Assembly (NCBI GenBank): GCA_024196135.1
Contig: JAMQCK010000011.1
Location: forward strand, 186,001 to 250,000
DNA from: Pleurotus ostreatus/Saccharomyces cerevisiae fusant
Lineage: Eukaryota; Opisthokonta
DNA length: 64,000 nucleotides
Reading direction: 5' to 3'
Each line of letters starts with the position of its first letter. The first letter of the stretch is position 1. The notes beneath the pieces were generated by a model. It was not told the origin of the DNA, searched no databases, and saw only the letters and a program-made list of their open reading frames with translations. The position numbers and the translations under genes are program-made. Of the stretch, positions 1 to 21,961 are shown piece by piece.

Positions 1-1
1 G

Positions 2-2071
2 TCCTCGGATGTGTCGTCGACCAACTCCACCCTCTCGCCCTCGCAGTCCGCCTCCCAAATCGACATCCCCGCTGCCATCCCGCCTGCTCATGCTATCTCG
101 TCAGAGTACATCCCCTCGCCTCCGGTGTCGTTCCCCGGCAGCCAGTCATCGCATGTCTTATCACGACGCATTACGGAGGAGTCGCTGCAAGACAACGCGT
201 CGACGACGTCTTCCGAGGATCTGAGTCAAGAAATCGAGGTTGTGGAGAACCCCCGCTTCACGAACGGCAAGGCGGGTAACACGAAGCCCATGTCACACAA
301 GAGGGCACCGTCAGCGGCCGCTGCATCCAAGGAGCACGTCCCCCGCGAGCGCAAGATTTCTTCATCTACTCCCGCATCTCCTGCCGTTGCTCCGAAAAGC
401 GGCTTCCTGGGCAGCATACGCGGTCTATTCCGCAGCAGCGGCTCCAGTCGCGCATCCAACGCTTCCAACGACAGCGAGGACGACGTCCGGAGGCCCAGCC
501 GCCTCAGGCGCGACAAAAGCAAACACCGCGCCGCCGCCCCCAACTTCGACGAGCCGGCCCCCGCCCCAGCGACTCCCTCACGCAAACCCTCTGCCGCGCG
601 CCGACGATCCGTATCCGCTACGCCTAAATTACGCACCTCCATCGACGATCGGATCCTGGGCTCCGGCACGTCATCGCTCGCGCGCAACGACTCGCTCACG
701 AGTGCTGCCAGTGCACCGGCTACTAGCGGCCGGCGCACCGTGTCGGCATCCGTGTCCTCCCCGCTCGCGCGCTCCACGTCGACGGCGACTAGTCATCAGA
801 GGAGCGGGAGCTTCGATGATCTGGATCTGCGCACGTCGCGGGCGTCGGCAGAGCAGCGCAGGGCGAAGCAGGAGCGTCGGTCGACGGTGCAGAGCTTCCC
901 CCAGAGCATAGGCAATGGGGCGAGCACGAGCCTGATGAGCATCGTCGAGGATGTGGCACGGGAAAGGCGCGAGGGCGAGCGGCGGGAGAGCCTGGTGGCC
1001 AAACCGGCGCCTAAGGTCGAGATTGCGGATAGTCCGCTGGCAGCTATCAAGGCGCCGCCTAGCCTGGGGAGGAAGGAGCTGGAGGCGCTGACGACGACAC
1101 CGCCGCGTCATTCGGGGCTGAAGTCGTACTCGGAGACGCATTTGGTCACCCCGGTGCACTCGAGGACACCGTCGCCGGCGAAGTCGGCGGGTGCTCCTAA
1201 GACCCCGCTACGCAGTGCGCTGAGGAAGTCGGGTGCCGCGGGGCGAGGCGAGTCGCCGAGCAGTCGTAGCGCTTCGCCTGCCCCTCCGCGCAATGATTCG
1301 CCTAGTATGCAAACTCCCAAAGCCAACAACAATACCTCGTCTCGCATTCCGCCAAATCCGACGTCGCCGCCACCCGAACCTCCTGTTGTGCTTTCCCTTC
1401 CTACTGCACCAAAGTTCGTCCCGCCTGAGGAGCCAAAGCCCGCTGCTGCTCCTCCTCCGCCGCCGCCTGTTGCGAATGGCAATAGCCAGCCGTACGACGA
1501 CGATGATGTGAGCTCGATCGAGTCGTATGAGACTGGGCATGAGTCCTGGGGGAGCGAGTCCGACTCGAGCACGGCGACGATACCTGGACGGCCAGTGCAG
1601 GAAGTCATTGTCGAGCGCCCGAGTGCTAAAGACGAACCCGAACGGCCCTCGACACCCACGCAGTCGACGCCTCGCCCGCCCACCCCGACGACACCAGCTA
1701 CCCTTCCCTCCGCCTCCGTCACCGACCTGCCTGCTACAGCTGCCCCGCCTGCCCCCGCACCAAAGGAGAACGGGAACGCAGCCCCCGCTTCTGACGAGAG
1801 CGCGGGCGGCGAGGCGCCCACGCGCCGCCGGAAATCCGTGCGCGTCTCGCTGAAGCCAACGTTCTCGCCGACGCCGCCCGCCATCGAAGACGACGACCAC
1901 GCGCCGTGGAGCCTTGGCTACGCGGGGGCGAAGGCGGAGGTAGTAAACGAGCGCACGGCGCGCGGGGCGAGGACGAACAGGGATAAGGACCTCTGGGAGG
2001 ACTCGAGCGACGAGGAGGTGGAGTATGCGACGGCGAAGCGGATGCTCAATCGGCTGAAGGGGAAGAAGTGA
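2..2071 (+). CDS. Ser/Pro-rich low-complexity protein, 5' end cut by window edge
   Basis: The frame is open from the first bases of the window to a TGA at 2069-2071, so the true start lies upstream. About 690 residues are visible with no intron. The protein is almost entirely disordered: rich in Ser, Pro, Thr, Ala and Arg, with many RRxSVS-like potential phosphosites, a polyproline run near residue 490 and short acidic patches. The only hydrophobic-looking patch is a short GFLGSIRGLFRSS segment near residue 130. The C-terminus is acidic, then basic (DSSDEEVEYATAKRML, ending LKGKK), and looks like the most constrained part. I do not recognise a catalytic domain. A scaffold or signalling-regulator role is possible, but that is inference only. 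The opposite-strand open frames here are shadows of its biased composition. Confidence 0.75.
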   Translation, partial: SSDVSSTNSTLSPSQSASQIDIPAAIPPAHAISSEYIPSPPVSFPGSQSSHVLSRRITEESLQDNASTTSSEDLSQEIEVVENPRFTNGKAGNTKPMSHKRAPSAAAASKEHVPRERKISSSTPASPAVAPKSGFLGSIRGLFRSSGSSRASNASNDSEDDVRRPSRLRRDKSKHRAAAPNFDEPAPAPATPSRKPSAARRRSVSATPKLRTSIDDRILGSGTSSLARNDSLTSAASAPATSGRRTVSASVSSPLARSTSTATSHQRSGSFDDLDLRTSRASAEQRRAKQERRSTVQSFPQSIGNGASTSLMSIVEDVARERREGERRESLVAKPAPKVEIADSPLAAIKAPPSLGRKELEALTTTPPRHSGLKSYSETHLVTPVHSRTPSPAKSAGAPKTPLRSALRKSGAAGRGESPSSRSASPAPPRNDSPSMQTPKANNNTSSRIPPNPTSPPPEPPVVLSLPTAPKFVPPEEPKPAAAPPPPPPVANGNSQPYDDDDVSSIESYETGHESWGSESDSSTATIPGRPVQEVIVERPSAKDEPERPSTPTQSTPRPPTPTTPATLPSASVTDLPATAAPPAPAPKENGNAAPASDESAGGEAPTRRRKSVRVSLKPTFSPTPPAIEDDDHAPWSLGYAGAKAEVVNERTARGARTNRDKDLWEDSSDEEVEYATAKRMLNRLKGKK

Positions 2072-3089
2072 TTCGGCTGGTAGCGGTTCGGACATGACCG
2101 CGTTCCAGTGCATGCATGAGCAGGTCACCGTATTTATTCATATCATTACTCTCTTTCTTCCTTTGCCTTAGGATATCGGCACTTTAGTTCGTACTTTCAT
2201 TGAAGTTGTGTTGTGTGGGGCTTAGGTACTGTAGGGTTGCTAGTAATTTCTATGGGCGATCCGTTGTTAGCCTTGATGATGATGTTGGCCACAAGTTGAA
2301 CTTTGGGACGTTCCGAAAAGCGTGTTTGCGCTCTCACGCGGTGATGGCGCCACCTCCTGAAGAACTTCAACCTGCTCTCGACGCCTCCAAATATCACCCA
2401 GCTTTCGCCCGGGCGAACGATGCTGACTGTCTTCGTCCATAAGCAGTGTAGACGGGGAGGCTCGCCCCTATTCCCTCCGAAATGTTGACGCGGTTCGTCC
2501 CGATCCTACACTTGCCACACCCTGCATGCTTTCTTACGGGTACGGCCTCCTTCGTCGGCCGACAACCACCTCTGTCGCCATCTTCTGAGATTCTAATTAC
2601 AGGGATTGCTTCCTACCTCGCGATTACTTGCCGGGAAGCTGTCCTTCTCAACGCCCTTCAGACAGCATGCGCCGTCGCAGGGCTTCAAATGCAGTGGCCA
2701 CAATTGGTTCACCCGCCTCTGACGAATTCTACAAGCGAAAGACTGGACTGGACTGCGATATTGCCAAGGGAAGGGCCCTCTTTCTTGCTACTCTCGGAGC
2801 GGGAGCATTTGTCAGACCTCTCCTCCCCCACTCGCCGCGGGGATCGGTTACGATCATGCAAACGACTGCCCCGACCGCGTGCCCCTCGCTCAGAGGCTCG
2901 ACCACCTCTCTGGTTCCGCTGCGCGCGCGGAGCAGTGTTCTCGCTCGGTTCTCGCCTCTGGCCTCGCCACTTTCTGGCGAATCAGCGACGGACTTTTACG
3001 ACGACGCGGGATATTGAGGAACAAAAACTTCCGTTTTCGGCATGAAAGGCGAGGCGGGGGAATGATCGTCGCCGGGCGTGCGCGCCACA
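2072..3089. other. Intergenic region between the Ser/Pro-rich gene and flavohemoglobin
   Basis: About 1 kb with no supported gene. It should hold the 3' UTR of the upstream gene and the promoter of the flavohemoglobin. Short open frames here lack recognisable domains or splice structure. Confidence 0.6.
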
Positions 3090-3095
3090 TATAAG
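3090..3095 (+). promoter_or_regulatory. TATA-like element of flavohemoglobin gene
   Basis: TATAAG lies 88 bases upstream of the flavohemoglobin ATG at 3178. A near-identical TATAAGAGGGTG context recurs upstream of the protease gene at 30055. Position and sequence suit a core promoter; the function is inferred. Confidence 0.45.
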
Positions 3096-3177
3096 AGGGT
3101 GACCTGCACGTCGGCCTACACTTACAACCCATCCACCCCTCATCGCCCCCATCACTACCACTCGTCCTGTCGCAGCT

Positions 3178-4508
3178 ATGTCATTGACCCCGGAGCAGGC
3201 CAAAATCATCAAGGCTACCGTGCCCATTCTCGCCGAGCATGGCATGACCATCACGAGCCGCTTCTACGCGAACATGCTGCGAGAGAACAAGGAGCTCAAC
3301 AACGTCTTCAACACCTCCAACCAGCACAACGGCCACCAGCCCAAGTCGCTCGCGATGGCGCTGTACGCCTATGCGAGCAACATCGACGACCTCGGCGTGC
3401 TCAGCCCCGCCGTCGAGCTCATCTGCCACAAGCACGCGTCGCTGTACATCCGCCCGGAGCACTACAACATCGTCGGCACGTACCTGCTCGCGGCGATGAA
3501 GGAGATCCTCGGCGACGCGCTCACGCAGGACATCCACGACGCGTGGGCCGCCGCGTACTGGCAGCTCGCGAACATCATGATCGCGCGGGAGGCGGACCTG
3601 TACAAGAGCGCGGACGGCTGGGCGGACTGGCGCGAGTTCAAGATCGATCGCAAGGAGAAGGAGTCGGACGAGATTACGTCGTTCTACCTCGTTCCCGTCG
3701 ATGGGAAGCCTCTCCCGAAGTTCAAGCCCGGACAGTACATTTCTGTGCAGACCGAGGTGCCAGACCTCTCGCATCTGCAGGCGAGGCAGTACTCGCTCAG
3801 CGAGGCGCCTCGCAGCGACTACTACCGCATCAGCGTGAAGAGGGTAAGTCCATCGTTCTTCTCTTACTCCCCATCCGCTTCTGCGCGTACCTCTCAACTG
3901 CAGCTCGCTGACTTGCCTCACAGGAGGACGGGCTGAACATGAGCGACCCCGCCGCCCCCGCACACCCCGGCTACATCTCCAACCTCCTGCACAAGCACAA
4001 GCAGCCCGGCGACGTCTTGCGCGTCTCGCACCCCTACGGCGACTTCTTCTACGACGAGTCCGCTGTCGCACCGACCGCGCCCATCGTCTTCCTCGCCGCA
4101 GGCGTCGGCCTGACGTGCCTGCTCTCGATCTTCAACTCCCTCGCCGCCGCCGAGACCGCGCACCCCATAACGTGGGTGCACGTCGCGCGCACGACCTCCG
4201 CGCGGGCCTTCGCCCCGCACGTGCGCGCGGCGGCGGCTCGCAATCCGCGCGTCCAGCCCGTGTTCTTCCTCTCGCACCCGGGCGCGGGCGAGGTGCAGGG
4301 GCAGGACTTCGATGTCCAGGGCCGCCTCGAGCTCGGCAAGCTGGACGCGGAGAAGCAGTTGCACGCGAAGGACGCGACTGCGCAGTACTTCGTGTGCGGT
4401 CCGGAGCAGTTCATGGTGGATATGCAGAAGGGCTTGAAGGAACTGGGGGTTGATGAGAGCAGGATTCATCTGGAGCTCTTCGGTACTGGCGGGGTGCCAA
4501 AGGCTTGA
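3178..4508 (+). CDS. Flavohemoglobin (nitric oxide dioxygenase)
   Basis: Two exons, 3178-3843 and 3924-4508, give 416 residues, the usual flavohemoglobin length. The intron 3844-3923 starts GTAAGT and ends CACAG; splicing joins ISVKR to EDGLN. The N-terminal globin domain has Tyr30 (distal, in SRFYANML) and His86 (proximal, in CHKHASLY). The middle FAD domain has the RQYSLSEAP flavin motif. The C-terminal NAD(P)H domain has the GVGLTCLLSI nucleotide-binding loop and ends near ELFGTG. The family converts NO plus O2 to nitrate using NADPH and FAD, and protects fungi from nitrosative stress. The protein has no signal peptide, so a cytosolic location is expected. The gene is flanked by a TATA-like box and converges on the ABC gene. 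Confidence 0.95.
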
Positions 4509-4975
4509 GGTTCTGATCACTGACTAGTCGCTGCGCATGTACAATGGATAATGTATCATATGTATCTCCTTCTATTCTGATGCAACCCTTCATCTCACCG
4601 ACTGAGCAACGACCGAAGCCGAAAAAATAGTATTTCCGGTGGATATTGCACTCGAGGTGTGTAAAACTCGTTCTTATGGAGAGGTCTGGCGGCATAGTTC
4701 GTTCGAATAGCCAAACGAGCGACGCCACTTGCGAGGATGAAAGCATGTACCAACAAAGTGCAGGAGCAAGAAATGGACGACGGTCCAGCGAACGGCGGCT
4801 AGATATGCCAGCGGCACTATGTTTGGTCAAGGGTAGCGACGGGATGATGCTGTATTATTATATGCGTCAGTAGAACGCCGTTAGTTCTTAGAGTAGCTCC
4901 TATATCCAGTCCAAAAGGTAGTCCAAAGTCCGTCACAGTCCTCTCCGATGATCGTCACTACACAGTGTTGAGCGT
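4509..4975. other. Convergent intergenic region
   Basis: About 470 bases between the 3' ends of the flavohemoglobin and the minus-strand ABC transporter. It presumably carries both 3' UTRs. No gene was seen. Confidence 0.6.
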
Positions 4976-9966
<4,991 letters not shown>

Positions 9967-10430
9967 GGCGGTGAGAGGTAACGGCTGGCCTTCGAGAAGT
10001 TCCTATGTATATGCATCGTATTTCTGTGCATGGGAGCCTGGGACCGGGTTGACGAGCTCGCTGCTTGAGCAACACGTTGAGCGACGCCGGCGCTCCGACT
10101 CGGCGGAAGCATTGATCCGCGGTGATTGACGGGCGCTGCCAATCAACTTTCCGGTTTCCTTTTTCGACTGAATAGCACATGCAGCGACGGTCTTCATGCC
10201 CCGTGTGGACCCAGGCTCGTCCTCTGCTTGAAAAAAAATCATCTTAAACAATCACAGGGTGGTGGTATCAATTGTTTCTGATCACAGGTTGTCTAGTTGC
10301 TACTTAAAAACAGGTTTACAGGGCATACTCCGAGTCGGTACTCCAAATAATGTACTGTATACAGGACCACTTGCCGTTACGATGGAGTGACCATCTCTGT
10401 CCTTCGTAAGCAACGTCTATCAGCGATCAC
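9967..10430. other. 5' region of left ABC gene
   Basis: The 50 bases directly upstream of the ABC start align with the leader of the right ABC copy, so the duplication includes at least the proximal 5' UTR. Farther out the sequence is diverged and no promoter motif stands out. Confidence 0.5.
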
Positions 10431-12896
10431 TTACCGTATACAGCGTCCGATACGATTACCCGTCTTGCCGAGGTTGTCATTGCGCTGTGCTGCGCGTAAC
10501 GAGATTCAGAAAGTCGGCAGGTTTGCTCGATGCCTTGCGTGATTGGCCACCAATACATGCATAGGTCTGACGTCCCTTTCACATTTTGGAGACTTGGACG
10601 GTATCGTGACGGTGCCAGGAAGCCGCGGACCAAAGGGATCCACTTCAAAGTCGACTGGCGTGGGGACCTTGATACGATGCCTACACAAGCGAAGGTCAGC
10701 AACTCGACGCTCCTATCTCACCACGGAGGGTTAATACGCGCCTCGTTTGCAAATGCAGGATGATGTGCAGCTCATGGTCGGGCGAGTTCTGGCGGGTCAA
10801 GATCGCGTCGCAGTGCGTACATCGCACTCGGCGGCAGAACGACAGGTCAGGCTTCCACTCCGTGCGCAGGAGAGCGTGCCATGCCGTGCTGGCGTCCTTT
10901 GAGCTAACCAGGACGAGGTTGGCGACTCGGATCCGGGTAGAATAGACCTGTAAAAGGAATCAGCTTGGCAACGACTGGTCTACGAGCATTCCTACCGCCT
11001 CGCGCCATCGCATCACGTGGCGCTCACTCTCCGTTTTCGCTGTACGTTTCTCGAACCATATATTCTTGCCGTCCAGCTCTTGCGCCGTGATCGTCTTCGG
11101 GTCCTCCCCGGTCATCACAATGAGCTGCTCCGCACGGTGGTGCGCCGTCAAGTCAAAACGCAAGTACTTCGCGGTCCACGGATCCAAAACGGTGTTGGCG
11201 CCGTAGGACTCCATGCCGCATGTTACCCTGTGTGTGTCCAAGACCTCGGGATACCCGAGCAGCTCACGACAGGCGCGGGGCGCCTTCCACGAGAAATGCG
11301 TCGCCGCCAGCTTCAGGTCATTTGGAGAGACAGGCGTGCCAAGCGCTTCGCTCATCAGCTTGACGAGGGCCGCGTCGCAGGAGTTGCGCCACACCTTGCC
11401 TTGCGCGAAATCACGCCTCTCGAAAATGGCCCAAATATCGGCGGTCTCAAGGTCGCGGTCAAGTGACCGCTCGTTGACAAGGCGCTGAACATCGGGCATA
11501 GCCGCGACATCCTCGAAACGAGGCAGGATGGCGCAAAATTCTTGTTCGCTAACGAACGTCTCATACTCACTCGACACGAATTCGTATCTCTTGCGTAAAA
11601 CGCGATCTTCCTCTTGTATAGGTGAGCTTGTTGTGCTCTCTTGCACGAAGCATTTGACATCGTCTTTGATCTTGTCCCAACCGTGTTCCGTGAGTTTAGT
11701 ATCCTGTTGGATCCATCGCCGTTCGAGAATCTTGAGGCTGTCCGACGACATGGCGAGCGTGGAGCCCCAGTTACTGGACAACAGCTTATGATGGATGCTG
11801 GTACTGGTTTTAGCTTTGCGGCCCTCAAGGCTGACGATATGACGACGCTCACAATAGACTCCGCTGGTGATAGATCTCCTTGAGTCCCTCGGCTTGCGCT
11901 GCAGCACGCGTAGCGGCTTGAGCTTCCAGCCACTTCTTGATGGGATACCGTTCCTACAATATATCTTGTAGTGAGGAAAACCCTCGTCAAATACCCATCA
12001 GAGCATACCTCATTCTTTTCCTTCAAACGGCATTGCCTCTCTAGAAGAAATTGATCGCAAATTTCATCCCTGGGCTTGAGGGTTGTGTACACCGCATTGC
12101 ATCTCTTGAGCATGTCGAGAGAGTACCGATTCCCGCCTCAAAAAAAGGTGAGGACATGCCTACGTCAAAGAGGCAAAGAGACCCCGACTTACAGATCACA
12201 CTCGTATTGGAAGGCATGGAAGAGATGATCGATTAAAGCCATATAAACTTATCCTTGACCAGGTCGCATTGTTCATCGAGGTCATCTCCGTCGGGAAATC
12301 TGGCGCAATGTTAGATAGTATACGCGTCATCGTGAGTTCTGCGTACTGTACTGGCAGACACGTCTCGCACATCTTCTGAAGCGCCATCCAAACGAATTGT
12401 GTAGCTGGTCGACGCGCGCAATACTAAGCCTCGGATAAGCGCTCAGCGATCACAGCGAGCCGCGCACTCACAAAGCAAAAATCATCGAACAGGATATGCA
12501 CGAAGCGAGGCAGGCTCACGTTGGGGGGCTTGAGAGGTAGTTTGTCGATGTTTAAAAGGGTTGTGCGCCAGATCCTCGCTGACTTGGGGTCCAGTATCGT
12601 TCGCCTGAAGCCCTCTGACACGCGTGAGAGCTGCAGCAGCGCATGGGGATGGCAGAGGTAGAATATCTTCGGTATTGTTACAAAAGACACGCTGAGTCTT
12701 GGCGAGATGAGACTCACCTCATATAGCACATCCAATGGAAGCTGCTCAAACGTGGTCAGCCGCGTCTTCGTCTGGCGTCGCCGAGCCTCGTGCCAGAGGC
12801 TACATGATCGCCAGTTCGCTTCTGTCGTTTCTTCGGTGGCGCGCCTCGCGACTTGGTCTTCCGCCCATTATTCGGAGTCGCTGTGAGATTCGTCAT
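10430..12896 (-). pseudogene. F-box protein gene, left copy, probably degenerate
   Basis: The exon at about 12520-12760 encodes an F-box: FEQLPLDVLYE, an intron, then a segment with HPHALLQLSRVSEGFRR and ARIWRTTLL. Next comes a Cys-rich piece (CARRPATQF, KMCETCLP), then a basic helical part starting KKWLEAQAATRAAAQ near 11940. A long open piece at 10960-11907 contains FCAILPRFEDVAAMPDVQ and WKAPRACRELLGYPEVLD. A Cys pair (CTHCDAIL) lies near 10810. This layout is common in expanded polypore F-box families, where F-box proteins bind Skp1 in SCF ubiquitin ligases. The N-terminal ATG at 12896 (MTNLTATPNNG) is out of frame with the F-box exon, and a stop follows KEIYHQRSLL near 11870, so at least two frame changes are not explained by good introns. 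I infer a recent pseudogene or a gene with unusual splicing. Confidence 0.6.
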
Positions 12897-13383
12897 CGAT
12901 TCTCCTCTCGTTAGAACTCGAAAGTCGCGGGTTGAGTGGCGCGAACGCGATCACGTGTAAGATTCGGCACGCGCAAAGTCGGAGAAACCTCAGAAATGAG
13001 TTATGTGGTGAGTAATACTGGAGGTGACAGCGGGATGGAGAGGGAGAACGTTGGGCGATGATGAAGGTTGGAGTTGAGATGCAGAAACAGTCGTGCGGTC
13101 ACGATTTGGTCACGGGCGCCATGTGCTCCGGCAATCAAAGAGAACAATGGCTCGGCTTTCTCCAACGCACATGACATGGCCCAAATCACAATGCGACCTT
13201 GATTGCATTTCAGCTTTGACCATCATCATCATCATCGACGCCCAACGCCCTCGTTCGCCGCCGTGCCTTAAACGAGGACTCACGCGTGCTGCGAATTAGG
13301 CTTCCAAGCAGGTCATGACCCCCCAGGAGACAGTGTTGCGGACTACCGATTCCAACTGCAAGCAATGAGCGCCCCGTCACAGC
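12897..13383. other. Centre of the inverted duplication
   Basis: About 490 bases between the two F-box copies. No gene was seen. There is a short CATCAT/ATCATC run near 13220-13240. This is where the two arms meet, and it may contain the original junction. Confidence 0.5.
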
Positions 13384-14400
13384 ATGTCTGCGCGACTGTC
13401 CGGAGCTAGCGCAAAAAGAGTCAATAACACGGTAGATGCGAAACCTTCGGGTAGTACCAGGAATTCGCTGCTAAAAACCTCATCGCGAAGCGCGCCACCC
13501 AAGAAACGACAGAAGCGATGCGTCGCTCCAGTACTGTACCAGAAGCCGAAGTGGCCACCGCAAGCCGCGAAATAAAGAAGCGCCGGAGGATACCAAGAGC
13601 ATCCGTCTTCAAGGATCTTTCGCTGGATATCGTATACGAGGTGCGCTTCGGGCCACCATGATCGACCTACAAATGTCACCAGAGAACATGGATCCGGACA
13701 TCTTGCGGCCTTCGAGAAGAAATGGCCCGTCCGCGTCAACGACCGTTACCTCTCCGAAGACGCCCGGCTCAAAATCGAGAACGCGGTCGACCACTTCTTG
13801 CAGATATGCAAAGCAGTGCGCCTAGAGAGGGAGAAGGATGCGTCCCTACGCGCGCGCTTCGGGGCCGTGCAGAAATGGCAGGCCTTCGGGAGAAAGCATG
13901 ACTTTGGCGCTATCCTACCCGTGGCGAAGCCAGATGCGCGGCGGCTCGCAACCACTCGAGCGACCGATCAAGGCGGCAGAGATACAGGCTATCTTCAAAA
14001 AGCATATCCTCGCGCGACGCGACGCTCGTTGAAAAGATGTCCGACGCGCTCGACGAACCTGTTTCTCGAGATGATGGCCACAACACACTGCATGGAAGGG
14101 CCCCAGCGCTTGCCGCGAGATATACTTACGGGCATCCCGAAGTCCTCGACTCGCGCCGGGTAACGCGCAGGGTGGGGTTGTACGGCGTGATTTAGACTAC
14201 GGTCTTGGACACTAGGACGCCGGCGAAGTAGTTGAGCTTTGATCTGACGGTGCATAGTCGTGCGGAGCAGTTGATTTGAGAGCTGACTTTGAAGTCAATC
14301 CTTTGGTCCAGGGCTTGTCGCTTCCTGGCACCGTCACCATTCCTCGAAGGTCTTCATGCGATGTGTGAGAACCGAGCTTGCGCATGGATTGACGACCACA
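13384..14400 (+). pseudogene. F-box protein gene, right copy, clearly decayed
   Basis: The copy starts MSARLSGASAKR at 13384 and keeps PPKKRQKR. It hits a stop near 13575, then shows the first F-box residues FKDLSLDIVYE in another frame (13607-13640) directly before a GTGCGC donor. The rest of the F-box and the Cys-rich segment are missing. Later pieces match the left copy in shifting frames: FGAILPVAKP near 13910, WKGPSACRE near 14097, HPEVLDSRRVT at 14132-14165, then FDLTVHSRAEQLI with in-frame stops near 14230-14280. The frameshifts, stops and deletion together make this a relic. Confidence 0.75.
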
Positions 14401-15619
14401 AGAAGGAAACTAGCGAGCTCAAGGCCGATTCCTGAATGGGTTTCAGATGTGCGAGGTCCTGCATTTTGACATCCTCGCGGTTCTGAAGAGCCTGCCATTG
14501 AATCCTGCATGGCGCAGACGCGTCAGTAGAAGGAGGCAGGCAGGATACCGGCAGGCTATTGTATTAGTAAGTATTGTGTGGAATTCCGAATTCGGATATT
14601 TTTGTGCTTCATCTCCGTGTACGCGTTGCCTTCAAGTGGAACGACGCGAGGACGCGCGTCGAAGCTGACCAACCCAGTCGGATCCAGAGGCGGTCTGACC
14701 AGATGTCTCTGACCCGTTGACGCTGGCGATCCATCGACGAGCCGGGTGCTATACGCCTGCATTGTAGTCATCGACGTCGGGGTGGCGTATCTGCCTCTCA
14801 TGACTGACGCTGTCGGGCGGTCAATGTTCGGCGTGGAGGCGTCTATCGGACTTCGGCGGCGGAAGAGGGCGAACAGACTCCGAAGGTGTAGAGCAAGTGA
14901 CCTGGGGTGAGTTACATACCGCGTGCGCGTGGTATGCTCCGTCTACGATAGGTATTCGTGAGGTATCTACCAGGCATCGTGCGCGAGGAATGAGGGTGAG
15001 GGGAGAGGGAGGGGACGAATCGAAGAAGGCACATTGGTTGGTATCTGGCCGTCGGGGTAGTGGCCGACCTTCATCGGCGTGTTTGAACCGCGAGTCAAAA
15101 GCAGCAGACTGCCGCACCTCGGGGGCATGGTCAGTCAATTAAGAGTCTATTGAAGGTAGTGATCCATAGTAGATAAGAAGAGAACCATGCAGATGGACTG
15201 CTGAAGAGTGTCGTGGGTGCCGGTGAATGCAATGAGAGGATTCTGTGTGGGTGAACAGATATAGATATCAGATAAGCAGGGAGGAGGGGTCCTTGCGCTT
15301 TTCAAAAACTGTTGCCGCTTCAGAGGCCACGGGATGAGTTGAAGAGACAGTCGAGGTCTACTGCAAGCGCAAGCGCTCCTCCAAGTCTCACGGTGGGGGC
15401 GGATCTCAAGAAGGCAAGTCAAGCCATTGAGACGAAAAAGGCAATCCGGAGGCTGATCGGCTGTGCCGGATACTGGCCGCGGATGCCGGGGCTGACGTCA
15501 CGATCATGAGTAACGCGTTCCTCAAACGGCGAGGGCAATTACCCCGGCGTCTTATCCGCAGAATATTCAGCTCATATACTTAGGAACATGTCAAATCCCA
15601 GTCCTTGCCTCTTACCGCC
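14401..15619. other. Upstream region of right ABC gene
   Basis: About 1.2 kb with no supported gene. The last 50 bases match the leader of the left ABC copy; the rest holds the presumed promoter and diverged sequence. Confidence 0.5.
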
Positions 15620-20746
<5,127 letters not shown>

Positions 20747-21875
20747 ACATCACGCAGCTGGTGCTACGACTCGAACAATAATAGAGGATATCGATCCACG
20801 GCTGTATCATCACTTTCGGGCTGTATACACGGGAGGGATTGACGGCAATTTACTAACACGCATTTAATGTAGCATTTACTCTGAATCATTGAGCTTTCAT
20901 GAAGCGCGAGTAGAACGCCGCCCTGTTAACTGGTCGAGCGGTCGCTGCTTGCGGGGTAGTTCGTTCTAGGTCTGCTTCTCGACGCGGAGATTCATCCTCT
21001 CCGCGAGTGCGGTGAGCATCTATCCGCATAATGTCCAATTAGCCCCGTCCTTTGGGACGACGGCGGTCCCACGCGACAAAGCTTTGGCATCGGCGAGGAC
21101 CTTTGACCGTCGAACGCACGCGCTATGCGATCTTTTCAGAGTCCCAGGACGTCCGTCGGTCGCGGTTTGTAGCGTCCGATGCAACATGTTGGTCCAATGC
21201 AGCACATCTAGGACTTGCTACTGGCCCGGCTTTTGCAGATACTCATGATTTGCACCCGCAACAGATCTTCGTGGCGCTCTCAGGATGCAAGGCCTCTTAG
21301 TCTTACTGACTTCAGTGCCACATTGCTATATTGTGCATTTCAATTCCTTTCAGTGAGTCCGAGACCTTTCCTCTGCTTATGGACACTCCTTGCTAATCGT
21401 CGCGCATAAAGCACGCCTCAAGACGTTGTTTCCGCTCATCCAGGGCTTCAAGCGCCGGAAAGCTAGTGCACTCAAGCCTCCGGCTCGACACGTCCTGAAC
21501 GCCAAAAACAGTCTCTCGACGATCAATATACATACTGCATCAAGGTTGTACTTTTCGAATATTCCTTTGTCCACAAGGCTGAGATCACCATTTCTGTCAG
21601 ACCCGTCTAAATGGGACGTGGACCAACTTGCACCAACTTGTGGTCCAGTACTGCGACATGTATGCGCAGGTATGGATACAAGGTCACATCGTGTGCCTGC
21701 CATGTTGCTCATCTCTTTAATGCGCTACGTTACCCAATCTGGTGCGCCAGGCCCAGTGCCCGTCCAAACTCCTTGCAGTGAGCGCCCTTCCCGAAGACCG
21801 CGCAAATTACCCTTGCGGGTGACCCCATCCCATGCAGATAGCGAAGGCCAGGGTCTATCTATTAGTGGGCGGCAG
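20747..21875. other. Intergenic region between ABC transporter and terpene synthase 1
   Basis: About 1.1 kb. No gene was supported on either strand. It should contain the ABC 3' UTR and the terpene synthase promoter. Confidence 0.55.
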
Positions 21876-21881
21876 TATAAG
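21876..21881 (+). promoter_or_regulatory. TATA-like element of terpene synthase 1
   Basis: TATAAG, 86 bases before the ATG at 21962. The position suits a core promoter. Confidence 0.45.
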
Positions 21882-21961
21882 TACGCTCTAACTGATGCTA
21901 ATGTCCCCAGCCTCCGGTCCTTCACTGTGGCTTGTTGAGCTTTACCCTCACATATATTGCG

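Noticed and set aside
3181..4520. Long minus-strand open frames opposite flavohemoglobin
   Set aside because: They are antisense shadows of GC-rich codons, with an Arg-rich composition and no motif.
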